Source: Cinclus cinclus
Taxonomy: Eukaryota > Chordata > Aves > Passeriformes > Cinclidae
Length of the DNA: 64,000 nt
Reading direction: 5' to 3'
NCBI RefSeq assembly: GCF_963662255.1
Contig: NW_026912175.1
Coordinates: forward strand, 620,001 to 684,000
Part shown: positions 32,201 through 47,200 of the stretch, in pieces
How the letters are laid out: each line of letters opens with the position of its first letter
How positions within the stretch are numbered: position 1 is the first letter of the stretch
The notes under the pieces: generated by a model
The model's database searches: none
Seen by the model: the letters and a program-made list of their open reading frames with translations, nothing else
What the model was told of the DNA's origin: nothing
Position numbers and translations under genes: made by a program

Positions 32201-35200
32201 GCATGCACGAAGCACACTAGTTCTGTCTAGTGCTTTCCGTGCAGAGAGGCGGCAAAGCTGAATGCCGTGCCAGAGCTTCACTTCTCGCTGGAGCACAGGA
32301 AGGCAAGAATGAAGAGGCAGAACACAGCCTTGGTTTCAGCAGCCTCCGGGACTGCAAAAGTTCAGCAATAGCTCTGTCAAAGCAGAACTCGGCTGAGAAT
32401 GCTCTCGCAGCTTGGCAAAGTTAGGCGCAGCTGTTGACCAGCTCTGCCCGTGGCCACAGGCTGCTTCTTCCACCTTCACTGTGGCAGAGCTTTTGCGGAG
32501 CAGAGAGGGCATTCTTCAAGTGCGTGTTCTCCAGGGTGCTGTGAAACAGACCCTAGCACGCTGTCTCGCTGATCCTGGCTTTCGGCAAGCAGGCGTGCCA
32601 GACCGCCTACATTCTGCACTCTGGCAGCCTAGTTGCCAGCTTTCGGCAGCTGCTGTCCTAGCAAGGAAGCTCAGGGAGTCAAAGCCAGTGCCGGGCGGCA
32701 CCTTTCTGCTTTGCCCGCCTAAGCGGCGCCACGCTCCCTCGGATACTGTGTCCTTTCCCTCTGCACTGCGTCTGCCGAGGTGCTCTGTGCCTCTCGGAGC
32801 AGAAGGGCAAAGGACAATGTTTTCCACAGCAGGGTAGAAATGGCATTGCTAGCAGGAAAGCTAGATGCCTTGGAACTGTCCCCTTAGCCCTTGCCACTCA
32901 CTTCAGGCTCGTACGCTGAGCAGAACAGCCTGCTGTTCTGAAGCTTGGCTGGCTGCCGTTCGTGCCCAGACGCGATTTCCTTCCCAAGGAGGCGAAGCGC
33001 CGTCTACTTCTCGCACCGAGCACGCTGCTCCTGGCTTTCGCTTCTGCCGCAACCATTGCGTTCTGCTTTTCTTGTCTCGCGAATGGAGACGGAAAGCTTC
33101 TCGGCTACAATCTCGCCTAGAACAACTGCGGCTACACATTAAGCTCGCCCGGAACGCCCTGCTGAAACTTGCCTTCTGGCACCACATTCGCGGGGCAGCC
33201 GTCTTTCTTCGGCCACCTGCCAAGTGGCCCCATATCGCCGCGCTCGTTGCACTCCGCTTGTCAGATTGGCTTCCCGTGGCGCTGATTTCAGTCTGGCCAA
33301 ATACTAGCGCTGCGGAGAGCTGTCTCGCAGACAATCATGTTCCAGCATAGAAATTTGTCCTGCAATGTTCCCCCCTCTTTTCCCGCATTGTGCTGTTCTG
33401 ATGAATGCCTTGAGCATGGAACGACTTAAGCCAGCAAGTATTCCTCACCGGCCACCTCTCGCTGTGCAAGAGGTATGCCGTGGACCCTTTGAACGCTGCC
33501 AAGCAAAAAGCAGAGCAGTGACCATAAAAGCGAGGAGAGAGCATGCACGAAGCACACTAGTTCTGTCTAGTGCTTTCCGTGCAGAGAGGTGGCAAAGCTG
33601 AATGCCGTGCCAGAGCTTCACTTCTCGCTGGAGCACAGGAAGGCAAGAATGAAGAGGCAGAACACAGCCTTGGTTTCAGCAGCCTCCGGGGCTGCAAAAG
33701 TTCAGCAATAGCTCTGTCAAAGCAGAACTCGGCTGAGAATGCTCTCGCAGCTTGGCAAAGTTAGGCGCAGCTGTTGACCAGCTCTGCCCGTGGCCACAGG
33801 CTGCTTCTTCCACCTTCACTGTGGCAGAGCTTTTGCGGAACAGAGAGGGCATTCTTCAAGGGCGTGTTCTCCAAGGTGCTGTGAAACAGAGCCTAGCACG
33901 CTGTCTCGCTGATCCTGGCTTTCGGCAAGCAGGCGTGCCAGACCGCCTACATTCTGCACTCTGGCAGCCTAGTTGCCAGCTTTCGGCAGCTGCTGTCCTA
34001 GCAAGGAAGCTCAGGGAGTCAAAGCCAGTGCCGGGCGGCACCTTTCTGCTTTGCCCGCCTAAGCGGCGCCACGCTCCCTCGGATACTGTGTCCTTTCCCT
34101 CTGCACTGCGTCTGCCGAGGTGCTCTGTGCCTCTCGGAGCAGAAGGGCAAAGGACAATGTTTTCCACAGCAGGGTAGAAATGGCATTGCTAGCAGGAAAG
34201 CTAGATGCCTTGGAACTGTCCCCTTAGCCCTTGCCACTCACTTCAGGCTCGTACGCTGAGCAGAACAGCCTGCTGTTCTGAAGCTTCGCTGGCTGCCGTT
34301 CGTGCCCAGACGCGATTTCCTTCCCAAGGAGGCGAAGCGCCCTCTACTTCTCGCAGCGAGCACGCTGCTCCTGGCTTTCGCTTCTGCCGCAACCATTGCG
34401 TTCTGCTTTTCTTGTCTCGTGAATGGAGACGGAAAGCTTCTCGGCTACAATCTCGCCTAGAACAACTGCGGCTACACATTAAGCTCGCCCGGAACGCCCT
34501 GCTGAAACTTGCCTTCTGGCACCACATTCGCGGGGCAGCCGTCTTTCTTCGGCCACCTGCCAAGTGGCCCCGTATCGCCGCGCTCGTTGCACTCCGCTTG
34601 TCAGATTGGCTTCCCGTGGCGCTGATTTCAGCCTGGCCAAATACTAGCGCTGCGGAGAGCTGTCTCGCAGACAATCATGTTCCAGCATAGAAATTTGTCC
34701 TGCAATGTTCCCCCCTCTTTTCCCCCATTGTGCTGCTCTGATGAATGCCTTGAGCATGGAACGACTTAAGCCAGCAAGTATTCCTCGCCGGCCACCTCTC
34801 GCTGTGCAAGAGGTATGCCGTGGACCCTTGGAACGCTGCCAAGCAAAAAGCAGAGCAGTGACCATAAAAGCGAGGAGAGAGCATGCACGAAGCACACTAG
34901 TTCTGTCTAGTGCTTTCCGTGCAGAGAGGCGGCAAAGCTGAATGCCGTGCCAGAGCTTCACTTCTCGCTGGAGCACAGGAAGGCAAGAATGAAGAGGCAG
35001 AACACAGCCTTGGTTTCAGCAGCCTCCGGGACTGCAAAAGTTCAGCAATAGCTCTGTCAAAGCAGAACTCGGCTGAGAATGCTCTCGCAGCTTGGGAAAG
35101 TTAGGCGCAGCTGTTGACCAGCTCTGCCCGTGGCCACAGGCTGCTTCTTCCACCTTCACTGTGGCAGAGCTTTTGCGGAGCAGAGAGGGCATTCTTCAAG

Positions 35201-38200
35201 TGCGTGTTCTCCAGGGTGCTGTGAAACAGACCCTAGCACGCTGTCTCGCTGATCCTGGCTTTCGGCAAGCAGGCGTGCCAGACCGCCTACATTCTGCACT
35301 CTGGCAGCCTAGTTGCCAGCTTTCGGCAGCTGCTGTCCTAGCAAGGAAGCTCAGGGAGTCAAAGCCAGTGCCGGGCGGCACCTTTCTGCTTTGCCCGCCT
35401 AAGCGGCGCCACGCTCCCTCGGATACTGTGTCCTTTCTCTCTGCACTGCGTCTGCCGAGGTGCTCTGTGCCTCTCGGAGCAGAAGGGCAAAGGACAATGT
35501 TTTCCACAGCAGGGTAGAAATGGCATTGCTAGCAGGAAAGCTAGATGCCTTGGAACTGTCCCCTTAGCCCTTGCCACTCACTTCAGGCTCGTACGCTGAG
35601 CAGAACAGCCTGCTGTTCTGAAGCTTGGCTGGCTGCCGTTCGTGCCCAGACGCGATTTCCTTCCCAAGGAGGCGAAGCGCCGTCTACTTCTCGCAGCGAG
35701 CACGCTGCTCCTGGCTTTCGCTTCTGCCGCAACCATTGCGTTCTGCTTTTCTTGTCTCGTGAATGGAGACGGAAAGCTTCTCGGCTACAATCTCGCCTAG
35801 AACAACTGCGGCTACACATTAAGCTCGCCCGGAACGCCCTGCTGAAACTTGCCTTCTGGCACCACATTCGCGGGGCAGCCGTCTTTCTTCGGCCACCTGC
35901 CAAGTGGCCCCGTATCGCCGCGCTCGTTGCACTCCGCTTGTCAGATTGGCTTCCCGTGGCGCTGATTTCAGCCTGGCCAAATACTAGCGCTGCGGAGAGC
36001 TGTCTCGCAGACAATCATGTTCCAGCATAGAAATTTGTCCTGCAATGTTCCCCCCTCTTTTCCCGCATTGTGCTGTTCTGATGAATGCCTTGAGCATGGA
36101 ACGACTTAAGCCAGCAAGTATTCCTCGCCGGCCACCTCTCGCTGTGCAAGAGGTATGCCGTGGACCCTTTGAACGCTGCCAAGCAAAAAGCAGAGCAGTG
36201 ACCATAAAAGCGAGGAGAGAGCATGCACGAAGCACACTAGTTCTGTCTAGTGCTTTCCGTGCAGAGAGGTGGCAAAGCTGAATGCCGTGCCAGAGCTTCA
36301 CTTCTCGCTGGAGCACAGGAAGGCAAGAATGAAGAGGCAGAACACAGCCTTGGTTTCAGCAGCCTCCGGGGCTGCAAAAGTTCAGCAATAGCTCTGTCAA
36401 AGCAGAACTCGGCTGAGAATGCTCTCGCAGCTTGGCAAAGTTAGGCGCAGCTGTTGACCAGCTCTGCCCGTGGCCACAGGCTGCTTCTTCCACCTTCACT
36501 GTGGCAGAGCTTTTGCGGAACAGAGAGGGCATTCTTCAAGGGCGTGTTCTCCAAGGTGCTGTGAAACAGACCCTAGCACGCTGTCTCGCTGATACTGGCT
36601 TTCGGCAAGCAGGCGTGCCAGACCGCCTACATTCTGCACTCTGGCAGCCTAGTTGCCAGCTTTCGGCAGCTGCTGTCCTAGCAAGGAAGCTCAGGGAGTC
36701 AAAGCCAGTGCCGGGCGGCACCTTTCTGCTTTGCCCGCCTAAGCGGCGCCACGCTCCCTCGGATACTGTGTCCTTTCCCTCTGCACTGCGTCTGCCGAGG
36801 TGCTCTGTGCCTCTCGGAGCAGAAGGGCAAAGGACAATGTTTTCCACAGCAGGGTAGAAATGGCATTGCTAGCAGGAAAGCTAGATGCCTTGGAACTGTC
36901 CCCTTAGCCCTTGCCACTCACTTCAGGCTCGTACGCTGAGCAGAACAGCCTGCTGTTCTGAAGCTTCGCTGGCTGCCGTTCGTGCCCAGACGCGATTTCC
37001 TTCCCAAGGAGGCGAAGCGCCCTCTACTTCTCGCAGCGAGCACGCTGCTCCTGGCTTTCGCTTCTGCCGCAACGAGCTCGCTACGAGCACTTTTCTTCTC
37101 AACCCTCTAGACCATTGCGTTCTGCTTTTCTTGTCTCGTGAATGGAGACGGAAAGCTTCTCGGCTACAATCTCGCCTAGAACAACTGCGGCTACACATTA
37201 AGCTCGCCCGGAACGCCCTGCTGAAACTTGCCTTCTGGCACCACATTCGCGGGGCAGCCGTCTTTCTTCGGCCACCTGCCAAGTGGCCCCGTATCGCCGC
37301 GCTCGTTGCACTCCGCTTGTCAGATTGGCTTCCCGTGGCGCTGATTTCAGCCTGGCCAAATACTAGCGCTGCGGAGAGCTGTCTCGCAGACAATCATGTT
37401 CCAGCATAGAAATTTGTCCTGCAATGTTCCCCCCTCTTTTCCCCCATTGTGCTGCTCTGATGAATGCCTTGAGCATGGAACGACTTAAGCCAGCAAGTAT
37501 TCCTCGCCGGCCACCTCTCGCTGTGCAAGAGGTATGCCGTGGACCCTTTGAACGCTGCCAAGCAAAAAGCAGAGCAGTGACCATAAAAGCGAGGAGAGAG
37601 CATGCACGAAGCACACTAGTTCTGTCTAGTGCTTTCCGTGCAGAGAGGTGGCAAAGCTGAATGCCGTGCCAGAGCTTCACTTCTCGCTGGAGCACAGGAA
37701 GGCAAGAATGAAGAGGCAGAACACAGCCTTGGTTTCAGCAGCCTCCGGGGCTGCAAAAGTTCAGCAATAGCTCTGTCAAAGCAGAACTCGGCTGAGAATG
37801 CTCTCGCAGCTTGGCAAAGTTAGGCGCAGCTGTTGACCAGCTCTGCCCGTGGCCACAGGCTGCTTCTTCCACCTTCACTGTGGCAGAGCTTTTGCGGAAC
37901 AGAGAGGGCATTCTTCAAGGGCGTGTTCTCCAAGGTGCTGTGAAACAGACCCTAGCACGCTGTCTCGCTGATCCTGGCTTTCGGCAAGCAGGCGTGCCAG
38001 ACCGCCTACATTCTGCACTCTGGCAGCCTAGTTGCCAGCTTTCGGCAGCTGCTGTCCTAGCAAGGAAGCTCAGGGAGTCAAAGCCAGTGCCGGGCGGCAC
38101 CTTTCTGCTTTGCCCGCCTAAGCGGCGCCACGCTCCCTCGGATACTGTGTCCTTTCCCTCTGCACTGCGTCTGCCGAGGTGCTCTGTGCCTCTCGGAGCA

Positions 38201-41200
38201 GAAGGGCAAAGGACAATGTTTTCCACAGCAGGGTAGAAATGGCATTGCTAGCAGGAAAGCTAGATGCCTTGGAACTGTCCCCTTAGCCCTTGCCACTCAC
38301 TTCAGGCTCGTACGCTGAGCAGAACAGCCTGCTGTTCTGAAGCTTGGCTGGCTGCCGTTCGTGCCCAGACGCGATTTCCTTCCCAAGGAGGCGAAGCGCC
38401 CTCTACTTCTCGCAGCGAGCACGCTGCTCCTGGCTTTCGCTTCTGCCGCAACCATTGCGTTCTGCTTTTCTTGTCTCGTGAATGGAGACGGAAAGCTTCT
38501 CGGCTACAATCTCGCCTAGAACAACTGCGGCTACACATTAAGCTCGCCCGGAACGCCCTGCTGAAACTTGCCTTCTGGCACCACATTCGCGGGGCAGCCG
38601 TCTTTCTTCGGCCACCTGCCAAGTGGCCCCGTATCGCCGCGCTCGTTGCACTCCGCTTGTCAGATTGGCTTCCCGTGGCGCTGATTTCAGCCTGGCCAAA
38701 TACTAGCGCTGCGGAGAGCTGTCTCGCAGACAATCATGTTCCAGCATAGAAATTTGTCCTGCAATGTTCCCCCCTCTTTTCCCGCATTGTGCTGTTCTGA
38801 TGAATGCCTTGAGCATGGAACGACTTAAGCCAGCAAGTATTCCTCACCGGCCACCTCTCGCTGTGCAAGAGGTATGCCGTGGACCCTTTGAACGCTGCCA
38901 AGCAAAAAGCAGAGCAGTGACCATAAAAGCGAGGAGAGAGCATGCAGGAAGCACACTAGTTCTGTCTAGTGCTTTCCGTGCAGAGAGGCGGCAAAGCTGA
39001 ATGCCGTGCCAGAGCTTCACTTCTCGCTGGAGCACAGGAAGGCAAGAATGAAGAGGCAGAACACAGCCTTGGTTTCAGCAGCCTCCGGGACTGCAAAAGT
39101 TCAGCAATAGCTCTGTCAAAGCAGAACTCGGCTGAGAATGCTCTCGCAGCTTGGCAAAGTTAGGCGCAGCTGTTGACCAGCTCTGCCCGTGGCCACAGGC
39201 TGCTTCTTCCACCTTCACTGTGGCAGAGCTTTTGCGGAACAGAGAGGGCATTCTTCAAGGGCGTGTTCTCCAAGGTGCTGTGAAACAGACCCTAGCACGC
39301 TGTCTCGCTGATCCTGGCTTTCGGCAAGCAGGCGTGCCAGACCGCCTACATTCTGCACTCTGGCAGCCTAGTTGCCAGCTTTCGGCAGCTGCTGTCCTAG
39401 CAAGGAAGCTCAGGGAGTCAAAGCCAGTGCCGGGCGGCACCTTTCTGCTTTGCCCGCCTAAGCGGCGCCACGCTCCCTCGGATACTGTGTCCTTTCCCTC
39501 TGCACTGCGTCTGCCGAGGTGCTCTGTGCCTCTCGGAGCAGAAGGGCAAAGGACAATGTTTTCCACAGCAGGGTAGAAATGGCATTGCTAGCAGGAAAGC
39601 TAGATGCCTTGGAACTGTCCCCTTAGCCCTTGCCACTCACTTCAGGCTCGTACGCTGAGCAGAACAGCCTGCTGTTCTGAAGCTTGGCTGGCTGCCGTTC
39701 GTGCCCAGACGCGATTTCCTTCCCAAGGAGGCGAAGCGCCGTCTACTTCTCGCAGCGAGCACGCTGCTCCTGGCTTTCGCTTCTGCCGCAACGAGCTCGC
39801 TACGAGCACTTTTCTTCTCAACCCTCTAGACCATTGCGTTCTGCTTTTCTTGTCTCGTGAATGGAGACGGAAAGCTTCTCGGCTACAATCTCGCCTAGAA
39901 CAACTGCGGCTACACATTAAGCTCGCCCGGAACGCCCTGCTGAAACTTGCCTTCTGGCACCACATTCGCGGGGCAGCCGTCTTTCTTCGGCCACCTGCCA
40001 AGTGGCCCCGTATCGCCGCGCTCGTTGCACTCCGCTTGTCAGATTGGCTTCCCGTGGCGCTGATTTCAGCCTGGCCAAATACTAGCGCTGCGGAGAGCTG
40101 TCTCGCAGACAATCATGTTCCAGCATAGAAATTTGTCCTGCAATGTTCCCCCCTCTTTTCCCGCATTGTGCTGCTCTGATGAATGCCTTGAGCATGGAAC
40201 GACTTAAGCCAGCAAGTATTCCTCGCCGGCCACCTCTCGCTGTGCAAGAGGTATGCCGTGGACCCTTGGAACGCTGCCAAGCAAAAAGCAGAGCAGTGAC
40301 CATAAAAGCGAGGAGAGAGCATGCACGAAGCACACTAGTTCTGTCTAGTGCTTTCCGTGCAGAGAGGCGGCAAAGCTGAATGCCGTGCCAGAGCTTCACT
40401 TCTCGCTGGAGCACAGGAAGGCAAGAATGAAGAGGCAGAACACAGCCTTGGTTTCAGCAGCCTCCGGGACTGCAAAAGTTCAGCAATAGCTCTGTCAAAG
40501 CAGAACTCGGCTGAGAATGCTCTCGCAGCTTGGCAAAGTTAGGCGCAGCTGTTGACCAGCTCTGCCCGTGGCCACAGGCTGCTTCTTCCACCTTCACTGT
40601 GGCAGAGCTTTTGCGGAGCAGAGAGGGCATTCTTCAAGTGCGTGTTCTCCAGGGTGCTGTGAAACAGACCCTAGCACGCTGTCTCGCTGATCCTGGCTTT
40701 CGGCAAGCAGGCGTGCCAGACCGCCTACATTCTGCACTCTGGCAGCCTAGTTGCCAGCTTTCGGCAGCTGCTGTCCTAGCAAGGAAGCTCAGGGAGTCAA
40801 AGCCAGTGCCGGGCGGCACCTTTCTGCTTTGTCCGCCTAAGCGGCGCCACGCTCCCTCGGATACTGTGTCCTTTCCCTCTGCACTGCGTCTGCCGAGGTG
40901 CTCTGTGCCTCTCGGAGCAGAAGGGCAAAGGACAATGTTTTCCACAGCAGGGTAGAAATGGCATTGCTAGCAGGAAAGCTAGATGCCTTGGAACTGTCCC
41001 CTTAGCCCTTGCCACTCACTTCAGGCTCGTACGCTGAGCAGAACAGCCTGCTGTTCTGAAGCTTGGCTGGCTGCCGTTCGTGCCCAGACGCGATTTCCTT
41101 CCCAAGGAGGCGAAGCGCCGTCTACTTCTCGCACCGAGCACGCTGCTCCTGGCTTTCGCTTCTGCCGCAACCATTGCGTTCTGCTTTTCTTGTCTCGCGA

Positions 41201-44200
41201 ATGGAGACGGAAAGCTTCTCGGCTACAATCTCGCCTAGAACAACTGCGGCTACACATTAAGCTCGCCCGGAACGCCCTGCTGAAACTTGCCTTCTGGCAC
41301 CACATTCGCGGGGCAGCCGTCTTTCTTCGGCCACCTGCCAAGTGGCCCCATATCGCCGCGCTCGTTGCACTCCGCTTGTCAGATTGGCTTCCCGTGGCGC
41401 TGATTTCAGTCTGGCCAAATACTAGCGCTGCGGAGAGCTGTCTCGCAGACAATCATGTTCCAGCATAGAAATTTGTCCTGCAATGTTCCCCCCTCTTTTC
41501 CCGCATTGTGCTGTTCTGATGAATGCCTTGAGCATGGAACGACTTAAGCCAGCAAGTATTCCTCACCGGCCACCTCTCGCTGTGCAAGAGGTATGCCGTG
41601 GACCCTTTGAACGCTGCCAAGCAAAAAGCAGAGCAGTGACCATAAAAGCGAGGAGAGAGCATGCACGAAGCACACTAGTTCTGTCTAGTGCTTTCCGTGC
41701 AGAGAGGTGGCAAAGCTGAATGCCGTGCCAGAGCTTCACTTCTCGCTGGAGCACAGGAAGGCAAGAATGAAGAGGCAGAACACAGCCTTGGTTTCAGCAG
41801 CCTCCGGGGCTGCAAAAGTTCAGCAATAGCTCTGTCAAAGCAGAACTCGGCTGAGAATGCTCTCGCAGCTTGGCAAAGTTAGGCGCAGCTGTTGACCAGC
41901 TCTGCCCGTGGCCACAGGCTGCTTCTTCCACCTTCACTGTGGCAGAGCTTTTGCGGAACAGAGAGGGCATTCTTCAAGGGCGTGTTCTCCAAGGTGCTGT
42001 GAAACAGACCCTAGCACGCTGTCTCGCTGATCCTGGCTTTCGGCAAGCAGGCGTGCCAGACCGCCTACATTCTGCACTCTGGCAGCCTAGTTGCCAGCTT
42101 TCGGCAGCTGCTGTCCTAGCAAGGAAGCTCAGGGAGTCAAAGCCAGTGCCGGGCGGCACCTTTCTGCTTTGCCCGCCTAAGCGGCGCCACGCTCCCTCGG
42201 ATACTGTGTCCTTTCCCTCTGCACTGCGTCTGCCGAGGTGCTCTGTGCCTCTCGGAGCAGAAGGGCAAAGGACAATGTTTTCCACAGCAGGGTAGAAATG
42301 GCATTGCTAGCAGGAAAGCTAGATGCCTTGGAACTGTCCCCTTAGCCCTTGCCACTCACTTCAGGCTCGTACGCTGAGCAGAACAGCCTGCTGTTCTGAA
42401 GCTTCGCTGGCTGCCGTTCGTGCCCAGACGCGATTTCCTTCCCAAGGAGGCGAAGCGCCCTCTACTTCTCGCAGCGAGCACGCTGCTCCTGGCTTTCGCT
42501 TCTGCCGCAACCATTGCGTTCTGCTTTTCTTGTCTCGTGAATGGAGACGGAAAGCTTCTCGGCTACAATCTCGCCTAGAACAACTGCGGCTACACATTAA
42601 GCTCGCCCGGAACGCCCTGCTGAAACTTGCCTTCTGGCACCACATTCGCGGGGCAGCCGTCTTTCTTCGGCCACCTGCCAAGTGGCCCCGTATCGCCGCG
42701 CTCGTTGCACTCCGCTTGTCAGATTGGCTTCCCGTGGCGCTGATTTCAGCCTGGCCAAATACTAGCGCTGCGGAGAGCTGTCTCGCAGACAATCATGTTC
42801 CAGCATAGAAATTTGTCCTGCAATGTTCCCCCCTCTTTTCCCGCATTGTGCTGCTCTGATGAATGCCTTGAGCATGGAACGACTTAAGCCAGCAAGTATT
42901 CCTCGCCGGCCACCTCTCGCTGTGCAAGAGGTATGCCGTGGACCCTTGGAACGCTGCCAAGCAAAAAGCAGAGCAGTGACCATAAAAGCGAGGAGAGAGC
43001 ATGCACGAAGCACACTAGTTCTGTCTAGTGCTTTCCGTGCAGAGAGGCGGCAAAGCTGAATGCCGTGCCAGAGCTTCACTTCTCGCTGGAGCACAGGAAG
43101 GCAAGAATGAAGAGGCAGAACACAGCCTTGGTTTCAGCAGCCTCCGGGACTGCAAAAGTTCAGCAATAGCTCTGTCAAAGCAGAACTCGGCTGAGAATGC
43201 TCTCGCAGCTTGGCAAAGTTAGGCGCAGCTGTTGACCAGCTCTGCCCGTGGCCACAGGCTGCTTCTTCCACCTTCACTGTGGCAGAGCTTTTGCGGAGCA
43301 GAGAGGGCATTCTTCAAGTGCGTGTTCTCCAGGGTGCTGTGAAACAGACCCTAGCACGCTGTCTCGCTGATCCTGGCTTTCGGCAAGCAGGCGTGCCAGA
43401 CCGCCTACATTCTGCACTCTGGCAGCCTAGTTGCCAGCTTTCGGCAGCTGCTGTCCTAGCAAGGAAGCTCAGGGAGTCAAAGCCAGTGCCGGGCGGCACC
43501 TTTCTGCTTTGCCCGCCTAAGCGGCGCCACGCTCCCTCGGATACTGTGTCCTTTCCCTCTGCACTGCGTCTGCCGAGGTGCTCTGTGCCTCTCGGAGCAG
43601 AAGGGCAAAGGACAATGTTTTCCACAGCAGGGTAGAAATGGCATTGCTAGCAGGAAAGCTAGATGCCTTGGAACTGTCCCCTTAGCCCTTGCCACTCACT
43701 TCAGGCTCGTACGCTGAGCAGAACAGCCTGCTGTTCTGAAGCTTGGCTGGCTGCCGTTCGTGCCCAGACGCGATTTCCTTCCCAAGGAGGCGAAGCGCCG
43801 TCTACTTCTCGCAGCGAGCACGCTGCTCCTGGCTTTCGCTTCTGCCGCAACGAGCTCGCTACGAGCACTTTTCTTCTCAACCCTCTAGACCATTGCGTTC
43901 TGCTTTTCTTGTCTCGTGAATGGAGACGGAAAGCTTCTCGGCTACAATCTCGCCTAGAACAACTGCGGCTACACATTAAGCTCGCCCGGAACGCCCTGCT
44001 GAAACTTGCCTTCTGGCACCACATTCGCGGGGCAGCCGTCTTTCTTCGGCCACCTGCCAAGTGGCCCCGTATCGCCGCGCTCGTTGCACTCCGCTTGTCA
44101 GATTGGCTTCCCGTGGCGCTGATTTCAGCCTGGCCAAATACTAGCGCTGCGGAGAGCTGTCTCGCAGACAATCATGTTCCAGCATAGAAATTTGTCCTGC

Positions 44201-47200
44201 AATGTTCCCCCCTCTTTTCCCGCATTGTGCTGCTCTGATGAATGCCTTGAGCATGGAACGACTTAAGCCAGCAAGTATTCCTCGCCGGCCACCTCTCGCT
44301 GTGCAAGAGGTATGCCGTGGACCCTTGGAACGCTGCCAAGCAAAAAGCAGAGCAGTGACCATAAAAGCGAGGAGAGAGCATGCACGAAGCACACTAGTTC
44401 TGTCTAGTGCTTTCCGTGCAGAGAGGCGGCAAAGCTGAATGCCGTGCCAGAGCTTCACTTCTCGCTGGAGCACAGGAAGGCAAGAATGAAGAGGCAGAAC
44501 ACAGCCTTGGTTTCAGCAGCCTCCGGGACTGCAAAAGTTCAGCAATAGCTCTGTCAAAGCAGAACTCGGCTGAGAATGCTCTCGCAGCTTGGCAAAGTTA
44601 GGCGCAGCTGTTGACCAGCTCTGCCCGTGGCCACAGGCTGCTTCTTCCACCTTCACTGTGGCAGAGCTTTTGCGGAGCAGAGAGGGCATTCTTCAAGTGC
44701 GTGTTCTCCAGGGTGCTGTGAAACAGACCCTAGCACGCTGTCTCGCTGATCCTGGCTTTCGGCAAGCAGGCGTGCCAGACCGCCTACATTCTGCACTCTG
44801 GCAGCCTAGTTGCCAGCTTTCGGCAGCTGCTGTCCTAGCAAGGAAGCTCAGGGAGTCAAAGCCAGTGCCGGGCGGCACCTTTCTGCTTTGCCCGCCTAAG
44901 CGGCGCCACGCTCCCTCGGATACTGTGTCCTTTCCCTCTGCACTGCGTCTGCCGAGGTGCTCTGTGCCTCTCGGAGCAGAAGGGCAAAGGACAATGTTTT
45001 CCACAGCAGGGTAGAAATGGCATTGCTAGCAGGAAAGCTAGATGCCTTGGAACTGTCCCCTTAGCCCTTGCCACTCACTTCAGGCTCGTACGCTGAGCAG
45101 AACAGCCTGCTGTTCTGAAGCTTGGCTGGCTGCCGTTCGTGCCCAGACGCGATTTCCTTCCCAAGGAGGCGAAGCGCCGTCTACTTCTCGCAGCGAGCAC
45201 GCTGCTCCTGGCTTTCGCTTCTGCCGCAACCATTGCGTTCTGCTTTTCTTGTCTCGTGAATGGAGACGGAAAGCTTCTCGGCTACAATCTCGCCTAGAAC
45301 AACTGCGGCTACACATTAAGCTCGCCCGGAACGCCCTGCTGAAACTTGCCTTCTGGCACCACATTCGCGGGGCAGCCGTCTTTCTTCGGCCACCTGCCAA
45401 GTGGCCCCGTATCGCCGCGCTCGTTGCACTCCGCTTGTCAGATTGGCTTCCCGTGGCGCTGATTTCAGCCTGGCCAAATACTAGCGCTGCGGAGAGCTGT
45501 CTCGCAGACAATCATGTTCCAGCATAGAAATTTGTCCTGCAATGTTCCCCCCTCTTTTCCCGCATTGTGCTGCTCTGATGAATGCCTTGAGCATGGAACG
45601 ACTTAAGCCAGCAAGTATTCCTCGCCGGCCACCTCTCGCTGTGCAAGAGGTATGCCGTGGACCCTTGGAACGCTGCCAAGCAAAAAGCAGAGCAGTGACC
45701 ATAAAAGCGAGGAGAGAGCATGCACGAAGCACACTAGTTCTGTCTAGTGCTTTCCGTGCAGAGAGGCGGCAAAGCTGAATGCCGTGCCAGAGCTTCACTT
45801 CTCGCTGGAGCACAGGAAGGCAAGAATGAAGAGGCAGAACACAGCCTTGGTTTCAGCAGCCTCCGGGACTGCAAAAGTTCAGCAATAGCTCTGTCAAAGC
45901 AGAACTCGGCTGAGAATGCTCTCGCAGCTTGGCAAAGTTAGGCGCAGCTGTTGACCAGCTCTGCCCGTGGCCACAGGCTGCTTCTTCCACCTTCACTGTG
46001 GCAGAGCTTTTGCGGAGCAGAGAGGGCATTCTTCAAGTGCGTGTTCTCCAGGGTGCTGTGAAACAGACCCTAGCACGCTGTCTCGCTGATCCTGGCTTTC
46101 GGCAAGCAGGCGTGCCAGACCGCCTACATTCTGCACTCTGGCAGCCTAGTTGCCAGCTTTCGGCAGCTGCTGTCCTAGCAAGGAAGCTCAGGGAGTCAAA
46201 GCCAGTGCCGGGCGGCACCTTTCTGCTTTGTCCGCCTAAGCGGCGCCACGCTCCCTCGGATACTGTGTCCTTTCCCTCTGCACTGCGTCTGCCGAGGTGC
46301 TCTGTGCCTCTCGGAGCAGAAGGGCAAAGGACAATGTTTTCCACAGCAGGGTAGAAATGGCATTGCTAGCAGGAAAGCTAGATGCCTTGGAACTGTCCCC
46401 TTAGCCCTTGCCACTCACTTCAGGCTCGTACGCTGAGCAGAACAGCCTGCTGTTCTGAAGCTTGGCTGGCTGCCGTTCGTGCCCAGACGCGATTTCCTTC
46501 CCAAGGAGGCGAAGCGCCGTCTACTTCTCGCACCGAGCACGCTGCTCCTGGCTTTCGCTTCTGCCGCAACCATTGCGTTCTGCTTTTCTTGTCTCGCGAA
46601 TGGAGACGGAAAGCTTCTCGGCTACAATCTCGCCTAGAACAACTGCGGCTACACATTAAGCTCGCCCGGAACGCCCTGCTGAAACTTGCCTTCTGGCACC
46701 ACATTCGCGGGGCAGCCGTCTTTCTTCGGCCACCTGCCAAGTGGCCCCATATCGCCGCGCTCGTTGCACTCCGCTTGTCAGATTGGCTTCCCGTGGCGCT
46801 GATTTCAGTCTGGCCAAATACTAGCGCTGCGGAGAGCTGTCTCGCAGACAATCATGTTCCAGCATAGAAATTTGTCCTGCAATGTTCCCCCCTCTTTTCC
46901 CGCATTGTGCTGTTCTGATGAATGCCTTGAGCATGGAACGACTTAAGCCAGCAAGTATTCCTCACCGGCCACCTCTCGCTGTGCAAGAGGTATGCCGTGG
47001 ACCCTTTGAACGCTGCCAAGCAAAAAGCAGAGCAGTGACCATAAAAGCGAGGAGAGAGCATGCACGAAGCACACTAGTTCTGTCTAGTGCTTTCCGTGCA
47101 GAGAGGTGGCAAAGCTGAATGCCGTGCCAGAGCTTCACTTCTCGCTGGAGCACAGGAAGGCAAGAATGAAGAGGCAGAACACAGCCTTGGTTTCAGCAGC